In this document: piece by piece, positions 57,791 to 64,000 of the stretch
How the letters are laid out: every line of letters begins with the position of its first letter
How positions within the stretch are numbered: the stretch's first letter is position 1
From: an uncultured Helicobacter sp.
GTDB lineage: Bacteria > Campylobacterota > Campylobacteria > Campylobacterales > Helicobacteraceae
NCBI RefSeq assembly: GCF_910577135.1
Contig: NZ_CAJTLL010000003.1
Location: 107,427 to 171,426 of the forward strand
Direction: 5' to 3'
DNA: 64,000 nucleotides
Program-made: the position numbers and the translations under genes
Notes under the pieces: generated by a model
The model's database searches: none
Told to the model about the DNA's origin: nothing
What the model saw: only the letters and a program-made list of their open reading frames with translations

Positions 57791-58389
57791 ATGCCACATT
57801 TCACACAGCTTACATTTGATATATGGGAAGTAATCTTAATAGGCGTAGTGATAGTATTTGTAGTATATGGACTGACCAATTATATAAAAACTAAAGAAGT
57901 GGTGGAGTTACCCAAAGACAAGACTATTAAACGTCCTGAGAATATGTGTGAAGACACAATCACAATCAAAAAATTAATAAATGCTAAAGAAGCAAAGATT
58001 TATTATGCCCTTACAAAAACTTTTAAAGAAAGCTATAACATAAACCCTCAAGTCTTTTTTAAAGTCTTTTTGATAGGTGAGCAAGATATACATACGTGAA
58101 AAAATTTTGGCGATTTTTATTGTGATTTTTTAATCACACACAAAAGAGGAGAACACAAAGATAAACCTTTGGCTGTGATAGCATATCACGGAGGTAAGCA
58201 TTATGGCACAGAGAACAATTTGCTAAAGTGCGCAAAAACGATTTCATCAAGGCTCAAGTGCTTCATAAAGCTGGTATGAACTATATAGCCATTAAAGAAG
58301 CAGACATCAAAAAAGATTTAAAATATACTGATGATAAATTGCTTGAATCCCACATTGCCAAGCTTTATTCCATACTATCACCTTCATAG
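57791..58389 (+). pseudogene. DUF2726-type membrane protein, two frameshifts
   Basis: The first part (57791-58099) has a membrane helix (VILIGVVIVFVVYGLTNYI) and LINAKEAKIYYALTKTFKES, ending at a stop after QDIHT. The second frame adds CDFLITHKRGEHKDKPLAVI and AYHGGKHYGTEN; a third frame carries QFAKVRKNDFIKAQVLHKAG and ESHIAKLYSILS. Together they resemble a DUF2726 protein. The 3' end overlaps the convergent glycosyltransferase gene by 25 bases. Either decay or indel errors. Confidence 0.6.
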
Positions 58390-59380
58390 ACCTTAATATC
58401 CTCAATAATATATCTTGGACGCCTTTTAGATTCTGTATAAATTTTGCCAATATACTCCCCGATGATACCTAAACTCAAAAGCTGAATCCCACTAAAAAAA
58501 CATAACAATATCGCTGTAGAAGCCCAGCCAAAAATCGCATCATGTGTCCAAAATTTCACATACAGCACATAACATAAGAAGAGCAAAGCAGCAATAAAAA
58601 ACACAAAGCCTATCACACTCACCAGCCTTAAAGGCGCTACGCTAAAACTTGTAATGCCATTAAGCGCAAAAGCACACATTTTTGCTAATGTGTATTTACT
58701 CTCTCCCATAGAGCGAGGCTTGACATCAAAATACACCCTATCAATCTTTAGCCCCATATCCATAATCACACCCCGCAAAAACAAATTGCTCTCTTTATAA
58801 GCCCCCAATAATTGCAGCGCTTTTGCACTCAATAGCCGATAATCAGCGTGATTTTTAACCACCTTTGTCCCCATAAGTGCCATAAAGTCATAAAACACAT
58901 TTGCACTCTGCTTTTTAAATAGAGAATCTGTATGACGGTCATTGCGGATACCAAGCACAATATCACTTCCTGCTTGATATTTACGGATAAACTCATCAAA
59001 CATATTTTCATCTTGTTGCAAATCACAATCAATACTAATAGCACAATCACATTTATGGGCTGCATATTCTAGCCCAGCTAAGAGGGCATTTTGATGTCCA
59101 AAATTCCGCGAAAGCTTAAGCGTAATAAAAGCAATACTCCATTTTTTGCTTTTTAAGTAACTGGGGGGGGGGGCAATAGCGATATACTATGCTGAATGTG
59201 CTGCCACGTATTGTCACTACTTCCATCATCGACAAGCACAATGGCACTTTGAGGCGCAATCTGCGCAGATTCTATCATCATATATAATTTTTGAGAAAGT
59301 TTTTCTAAAGTATGAGAGATGACATTTTCTTCATTAAAGCAAGGCACGATAACATAAAGCTTAGGGAGTATATTGCGCAT
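58365..59380 (-). pseudogene. GT2 glycosyltransferase, phase-off by a C11 tract
   Basis: Two frames meet at a poly-C run on the coding strand. The first frame (59380 to about 59160) reads LYVIVPCFNEENVISHTLEK and IVLVDDGSSDNTWQHI, the GT2 start. The second contains SRNFGHQNALLAGLEYAAHK, AISIDCDLQQDENMFDEFIR and two C-terminal membrane helices, the layout of GtrB/dolichol-phosphate-mannose-synthase-type enzymes. Twelve Cs (or nine) would join them into about 338 residues. The product probably loads a sugar on a lipid carrier for surface polysaccharide or lipid A modification. Confidence 0.83.
59163..59173 (+). repeat. G11 (C11 on coding strand) contingency tract
   Basis: Eleven Gs on the plus strand interrupt the GT2 gene after about 70 codons. 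Adding one base restores the frame. Confidence 0.88.
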
Positions 59381-59397
59381 AGAGAAACCTTTAAAGA

Positions 59398-59474
59398 TGG
59401 TGTCAAAGGGGAGACTTGAACTCCCGACCTCCGGCTTATGAGACCAGCGCTCTAACCAGCTGAGCTACTCTGAC
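59398..59474 (-). tRNA. tRNA with CAT anticodon (Met or Ile-lysidine)
   Basis: The minus strand folds as a tRNA of 77 bases: acceptor GTCAGAG pairs with CTTTGAC, D-arm AGCTCAGCTGGTTAGAGC, anticodon loop CTCATAA, TPsiC arm with GTTCAAGTC, and an encoded CCA. A C-A-T anticodon means elongator Met or tRNA-Ile2 modified by TilS; I cannot separate these by eye. It lies directly upstream of the GT2 gene on the same strand. Confidence 0.9.
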
Positions 59475-59585
59475 ATTAAAATCTCTTAGAATCTATGGAG
59501 CAAATAAAGCTGATAATTCTATGCAAAAAGTACTAAAAAGTCAAGTTATACACGCATTCATTGGCAATAGCGACCCTTAAAAACA

Positions 59586-60107
59586 CTAGACCTGTGAAAG
59601 CATAAACTTATCATACGCATTTTTATAGCGTTGGATAAAATCATCTATCATTGAATGCTCCACCCCAAAAGCCCTTTGTGCATTTAGCTTATGTATATCT
59701 ATATTTTCTTGCTGTTTAGAATCTTTGCCTTGATAAAAGGCAGTAAATCGATACAAACTCTGTGCCATAAGGATTTTTTCACTCTCGCTTAAATCCTGCG
59801 TAGCCCACAAAAAGGCTTGATATTCCGCATCGCTCATTAGCTCAATCACCTTTAAACCATAAGTGATACGATTTGTATTGCCATCTAAGTCTTGAATCTT
59901 AGCACTTGGTGCAATATCTTGTATTTCTTGCACATCATTTATCTTGTTTTCATCTTGCGCTGCGTTTGTAGCCACAGATGAGGGAGATTCTGCCTCTGTG
60001 TCTTTATTTATCTCATCGGCTTTGTGTTTTAAGGTATTATCTTGTCCCTTTATGTGATGGGTATTTGGTATGGCTATTTGACTACCTAAGCTTCCCTCAA
60101 TACGCAA
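59586..60107 (-). CDS. Protein of unknown function, 173 residues
   Basis: I do not recognise this protein. The start TTG 60107 is preceded by AAGGAGCG. The first half is polar and low complexity (HKADEINKDTEAESPSS); the second half is helical (LSESEKILMAQSLYRFTAFY, and MIDDFIQRYKNAYDKFMLS) without membrane segments or cysteine motifs. It is divergent from argD and downstream of nothing related. Confidence 0.65.
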   Translation of the reverse strand: MRIEGSLGSQIAIPNTHHIKGQDNTLKHKADEINKDTEAESPSSVATNAAQDENKINDVQEIQDIAPSAKIQDLDGNTNRITYGLKVIELMSDAEYQAFLWATQDLSESEKILMAQSLYRFTAFYQGKDSKQQENIDIHKLNAQRAFGVEHSMIDDFIQRYKNAYDKFMLSQV

Positions 60108-60237
60108 AATGCGCTCCTTTTGTAAAATGTTTACTTCCTTTTGCCACTAGCAAAAAACGCTCCATAATCACTAAAAATTGCTAAAACATTATGCTTTTGG
60201 GATACAATACGCGATTTAAAGGCTATGGAGGTGAAAA

Positions 60238-61437
60238 ATGGATTTGGCACAGATTCAAAAACTTGATGAGACTTTCATCCTTCACACGTATGGGCGCTCC
60301 CCTGTGGCATTTGTGCGTGGGGAGAATGCACGGCTTTTTGACACACAAGGCAAGGAATACATCGACTTTGGCGCGGGGATTGCCGTATGCAGCGTAGGAC
60401 ACGCTAATCCCCGCTTGACAAAGGCTATCGCCACCCAAGCACAGAATCTTTTGCACACATCAAATCTCTATTACATACCCCATCAAGCCGCCTTAGCAGA
60501 GCGACTTATCAGCCTCTACCAAGATAAAATGATTGATAAAAAGCCTATGCGTGCCTTCTTTTGTAATTCCGGTGCGGAGGCAAATGAATGTGCGATTAAA
60601 ATCGCTAGAAAATATGGCAAAAGCAAAAATGCCTATAAAATCATCACTTTAGATTCTAGCTTCCACGGACGCACGATAGCCTCACTCAAAGCCACAGGGC
60701 AAAAAAAAATGCACGAGCATTTTGGACCATTCCCCGATGGATTTGTGTATGCTAAGGATATTGATGATATTTATAATCACCTTGATAATGCAACTTGTGC
60801 GGTGCTATTAGAGCTCGTGCAGGGCGAGGGGGGCGTTTGCCCGATGGATAGGGATAAAATCCAAGCCCTAAGCAAACATCTTAAAAGTAAGCAGATTCTA
60901 TTAATGATAGATGAGGTGCAAACGGGCATATTCCGCTGCGGAGAGCTCTTTGCCTCAAAGGTATATGGCATAGCCCCTGATGTCATTACCACAGCAAAGG
61001 GATTAGCCGGTGGAGTGCCTATCGGTGCAGTTATTACCTCACTTATTGATATTTTTCACTTTGGCGACCACGGAAGTACCTTTGGTGGGAATCCACTTGC
61101 TTGTGCAGCAGGGCTTGAGACATTAGATATTTTACATCATATCCACACAGATGGGACATTGCAGCGTAGGATAGAATCTTTTCATAACGCGCTTGAAGAT
61201 ATTGTGAAGCACTTTAGCCATATTTTTACGCATAAAGTGGGCTTGGGGCTTATGTGTGGGCTTTACACTAAGGATATCGCTATACAAGAGCACATTATCA
61301 CAAACGCATTAGAATCTGGTGTGATTGTGCTAAAATCCGGCAAAGGCGTGGTGCGCTTCCTCCCTGCGCTTACCATTACCCAAGATGAGATAAATGAGGG
61401 ATTTACTCGTTTGAAAAATGCGCTTAAAAGCCTCTAG
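60238..61437 (+). CDS. argD: Acetylornithine aminotransferase
   Basis: PLP enzyme of arginine synthesis (399 residues). It has the class-III features ARLFDTQGKEYIDFGAGIAV, FFCNSGAEANECAIKIAR, LLMIDEVQTGIFRCGELFAS and the catalytic lysine in DVITTAKGLAGGVPIGA. ATG 60238 follows GGAGGTGAAA. Its stop overlaps the next gene's GTG start by one base. A succinyl-ornithine or related role cannot be excluded. Confidence 0.92.
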   Translation: MDLAQIQKLDETFILHTYGRSPVAFVRGENARLFDTQGKEYIDFGAGIAVCSVGHANPRLTKAIATQAQNLLHTSNLYYIPHQAALAERLISLYQDKMIDKKPMRAFFCNSGAEANECAIKIARKYGKSKNAYKIITLDSSFHGRTIASLKATGQKKMHEHFGPFPDGFVYAKDIDDIYNHLDNATCAVLLELVQGEGGVCPMDRDKIQALSKHLKSKQILLMIDEVQTGIFRCGELFASKVYGIAPDVITTAKGLAGGVPIGAVITSLIDIFHFGDHGSTFGGNPLACAAGLETLDILHHIHTDGTLQRRIESFHNALEDIVKHFSHIFTHKVGLGLMCGLYTKDIAIQEHIITNALESGVIVLKSGKGVVRFLPALTITQDEINEGFTRLKNALKSL

Positions 61438-62516
61438 TGCATAGGCGAGATTCTATGCAGGAGCACATACCCTTTAGTGCCTATATGTCTCAAAGCCTCT
61501 ATGGGCAAGATGGCTACTACACCTCGCCCCATCGAGTAGGCACAAAGGGAGATTTCTACACATCTGTGAGCACAAGTAGATTTTTTGGTGGGGGCATTGC
61601 TACCTATATACTTTCTTTGGTTGAAAATGGCGCATTGTCCCTGCCTTTACGTATCGTGGAGATTGGCGCAGATAAGGGCTATTTGTTAGGCGATATTGCC
61701 CTATTTTTAGATGCCTTGAGTGAGTATCTCCTGCCACAATGCAACTTTATCACCATAGAGCCTCTGCCTTCACTTGCAAAAGCACAAGAAGCGCATTTTT
61801 CCACGCTTAAATCCTCCATCCCCATACATTTTGCTACCTTCACAGATTTTACTGCCATTCCAAAGCCACAAATTCCAACAAGCCTTTTTGTCATTACCAA
61901 TGAATTGTTTGATAGCTTCCCTTGTGAAGTGCTAAGCGAGGGCAAAACGCTCTATATTAAGCAAGATTCTCATATATGGAGTGGGATATGGCAAGATGTA
62001 GAATCTCCCGCACTCAAGGCAAATGACATACGCATTCCTAACATATCTACTTTTAGCGGGGTTGTACCTTTGTGGAATTCTTTTCTCACATCACTTGCCA
62101 TATTTGCCAAAAGCCACACACAAAGCTATTTTATGAGTTTTGATTATGGTAGCTATGGAATAGATAACGCCCTTAGCTATAATCCTAGATTCTATCATCA
62201 GCACAATGTGCTTACCTTAGCGGATTTTTTACAAGAAAAGAGCGATTTCCGCACTTTGTATCAACAAGCTGATATAACCTATGATGTAGATTTTGAGCTT
62301 TTGCATTTACTTTTAAGCAATGTAGGTTTTAAGCAGATTTTTAGCAAATCCCAAGCGCATGTGCTTATCGAGGATATGCATCTCTTAGCACTTTTAGAAT
62401 CTTTTAGCGCACAAAAGAGTTATAAACATTATTTTAGAGAGATTCAAAAGGTAAAAACATTATTACACACAATGGGCGAACGTTTTAAAGGCATTTGCTA
62501 TAAGCTCGTTTCATAG
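61437..62516 (+). CDS. MidA/NDUFAF7-family SAM-dependent methyltransferase
   Basis: A 359-residue protein of the MidA family that methylates arginine in respiratory complex I in other organisms. Visible features are SPHRVGTKGDFYTSVSTSRF, IVEIGADKGYLLGDIALFL (SAM site) and VITNELFDSFPCEVLSEGK (family signature). GTG 61437 overlaps the argD stop; ATG 61455 is an alternative start. Target is unknown here. Confidence 0.78.
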   Translation: MHRRDSMQEHIPFSAYMSQSLYGQDGYYTSPHRVGTKGDFYTSVSTSRFFGGGIATYILSLVENGALSLPLRIVEIGADKGYLLGDIALFLDALSEYLLPQCNFITIEPLPSLAKAQEAHFSTLKSSIPIHFATFTDFTAIPKPQIPTSLFVITNELFDSFPCEVLSEGKTLYIKQDSHIWSGIWQDVESPALKANDIRIPNISTFSGVVPLWNSFLTSLAIFAKSHTQSYFMSFDYGSYGIDNALSYNPRFYHQHNVLTLADFLQEKSDFRTLYQQADITYDVDFELLHLLLSNVGFKQIFSKSQAHVLIEDMHLLALLESFSAQKSYKHYFREIQKVKTLLHTMGERFKGICYKLVS

Positions 62517-62536
62517 GTCGTTTGCACGCTATTAAC

Positions 62537-62561
62537 AAAAAAAAAAAAAAAACGATATAAT
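62537..62561 (+). promoter_or_regulatory. Promoter of the chemoreceptor gene containing an A16 tract
   Basis: Sixteen As (62537-62552) run up to TATAAT at 62556-62561, so the tract fills the space between a possible -35 (near TAACAA) and the -10. Slippage would change spacing. A strong ribosome site (AAGGAGGAA) lies before ATG 62604. Confidence 0.65.
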
Positions 62562-62603
62562 ACAAGCTTTTTACTTTTTTAAGTAGCAAATTAAGGAGGA
62601 AAT

Positions 62604-64000
62604 ATGATACTTCGTTCATTAGGTACTAAGCTAACTCTTAGCATTATAGGCATTTTTTGTATTATTATTGTAACTATTAGTGCTTTTAATTTCCAAAAAA
62701 CTAAAGAAAGTGTTATAGGAATTTATCAGGGGATACAAAAACAAACACTTGAATCAAGCTATAAAAGCATTTATATCACTATGGAAGAGGAAGGGCGGCA
62801 CCATCTGCACGCTTTAGCAGAAAATATTCTTGCTGTGGGTAAAAATAATATAAGCACACAACGTTCATTTCTTCAAGCGGTTTCTTCACTTGTAAAATAT
62901 CCTATAGTCGCTCTTGTGTATGATGATGATGGCAGTGCTATTATCATAGATTATGATTCAAATGCTTCTGTTAAGTCTTCGGCAGAATGGAGCGATACAG
63001 AGGGTGCGGATTTGCGCACTCGCCCTTGGTATGTAGAAACCAAACAAAAACAAAAAGATATTGTTACCCCTGTATATGAAAACAAAGTGGGCAAACACAA
63101 AGGGCAAAGTTTTTCTACCATTACTACACCGCTTATTAAAGATGGCAAGTTTATTGGTGTTATTGCATTTGATATAGATGTCTCATCATTTCAAGCACGT
63201 TTTAAGTCTTTTAGCAGTCCCGAATTACCCTCACTAGCGATATTCATAACAGATAGTCAGGGCAAAGTATTCTCACACGAGGATATGGAATCTGTGAGAA
63301 ACGGCTCTTTAAATAGTGCGGAAATAGCATTGAAAGAAGCCTTACAAACGAATAAAGAAGGCACTTTTGACTATGTATTTAAGCTTGAAAATGGCAAAAA
63401 TATCAATAAAGTTGGATTCTATAAACAATTTCCCTTTGGTTGGACTATGGTCGCCGCAGCTGAAAAGTCTGACTACACACGCCTTATTAACCTTAACCTC
63501 ATAGCCACCATCATTTTAGCCATTGTAACCATTACTCTAGGCACAATTATTATCTTCTTTATTATACGTTTCTTTACAAAGCCCATTGCGAGTATCAAAA
63601 ATGCTCTTATGGATTTCTTTGCGTATCTTAACTATGAACGAGAAAGTGTTCCAGAGCCTTTACGTCCTAGCAGCAAAGATGAGCTTAGCGTTATGGCAGA
63701 AGCCATTAATGATAATATAGAAAAAACAAGAATCGGCTTAGAGCAAGACCAAGCCCTTGTGAAAAAGTCCCTTGAAGCCATTGATGAAGCCAAAAGTGGC
63801 CACGCTACTAAACGCATTGAACTTACTTGCTCTAGCCCCTCTCTTAACCACTTAAAAGATTCAGTCAACGAACTTTTAGAGCTCTTAGCTTCAACCGTGG
63901 GAACAGACTTGCACGAACTTATGAGGGTCTTTGACACCTACACCAAGTTAGATTTCACCACAGAAGTAAAAGATGCAAAAGGACGAGTAGAAGTTGTTAC
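62604..64000 (+). CDS. Methyl-accepting chemotaxis protein with dCache sensor, 3' end outside window
   Basis: The visible 465 residues begin with a membrane helix (LTLSIIGIFCIIIVTISAF). A periplasmic dCache sensor follows, containing the ligand-binding pattern DLRTRPWYVETKQ, then IVTPVYENKVGKHKGQS and FDIDVSSFQARF. A second helix (LIATIILAIVTITLGTIIIF) leads to a HAMP-like region and the start of the cytoplasmic part. The signalling tip would lie past the window edge. The ligand is unknown; the R-x-W-Y type motif is seen in amino-acid or carboxylate sensors. Confidence 0.9.
   Translation, partial: MILRSLGTKLTLSIIGIFCIIIVTISAFNFQKTKESVIGIYQGIQKQTLESSYKSIYITMEEEGRHHLHALAENILAVGKNNISTQRSFLQAVSSLVKYPIVALVYDDDGSAIIIDYDSNASVKSSAEWSDTEGADLRTRPWYVETKQKQKDIVTPVYENKVGKHKGQSFSTITTPLIKDGKFIGVIAFDIDVSSFQARFKSFSSPELPSLAIFITDSQGKVFSHEDMESVRNGSLNSAEIALKEALQTNKEGTFDYVFKLENGKNINKVGFYKQFPFGWTMVAAAEKSDYTRLINLNLIATIILAIVTITLGTIIIFFIIRFFTKPIASIKNALMDFFAYLNYERESVPEPLRPSSKDELSVMAEAINDNIEKTRIGLEQDQALVKKSLEAIDEAKSGHATKRIELTCSSPSLNHLKDSVNELLELLASTVGTDLHELMRVFDTYTKLDFTTEVKDAKGRVEVV

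Noticed and set aside
1-64000. CRISPR array or prophage
   Set aside because: No regularly spaced direct repeats and no phage structural, integrase or lysis genes were seen.

Overview
The window looks like a chromosomal segment of a Helicobacter species (Campylobacterota), probably of the enterohepatic type. The evidence is frdCAB menaquinol:fumarate reductase, an aminofutalosine menaquinone gene (mqnE), petABC cytochrome bc1, CcoI, scattered flagellar export genes (fliP, fliR), an AT-rich sequence, and long homopolymer contingency tracts. It also carries a type II secretion-like competence (Cts) cluster of the Campylobacter kind, which H. pylori is not known to have. I cannot name the species.

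Layout. 1-16.2 kb is mostly minus-strand housekeeping: a PLD-family lipoprotein (cut by the window edge), frdCAB, a tetraheme cytochrome and thiS, glmU, fliP-trmA on the plus strand, then fliR-xseB-guaB-gatA and aroC-rnc-rnhA-TPR protein-SurA-like protein. 16.7-26.8 kb holds fldA, a TonB-dependent receptor, an SMP-30 protein, bcp-lpxK-nadE and petABC. 26.8-30.4 kb is a decayed accessory patch with a restriction-methylation pseudogene (three frameshifts) and a PLD-domain remnant. 30.4-36.7 kb has mqnE-ccoI, an uncharacterised ATP-grasp protein and an LpxR-like lipid A deacylase preceded by a C15T10 tract.

37.1-42.4 kb is the most interesting region: a DNA phosphorothioation (Dnd) module made of a rhodanese-DndC fusion with a C16 tract inside its coding sequence, dndD split by one in-frame TAA, and a DndE-FtsK-type fusion split by a one-base frameshift. 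No dndA, dndB or dndFGH lies beside it. 42.6-49.8 kb holds glnK-amtB, an APC permease, a phase-off TupA-like gene, dnaA and ruvC. 49.8-56.6 kb is a tightly overlapping cts operon (PilN/O/P-like proteins, secretin, ATPase, platform protein). 57-64 kb holds yceI, a broken DUF2726 gene, a phase-off GT2 glycosyltransferase, one tRNA with a CAT anticodon, argD, a MidA-like methyltransferase, and a chemoreceptor (cut by the edge) whose promoter contains an A16 tract.

Themes. Five long homopolymer tracts suggest phase variation of surface structure (TupA-like, GT2, possibly LpxR), chemotaxis (MCP) and DNA modification (DndC). Frameshifts and nonsense changes concentrate in defence and accessory genes, while housekeeping genes appear intact. 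All calls come from reading the sequence; no database search was run.
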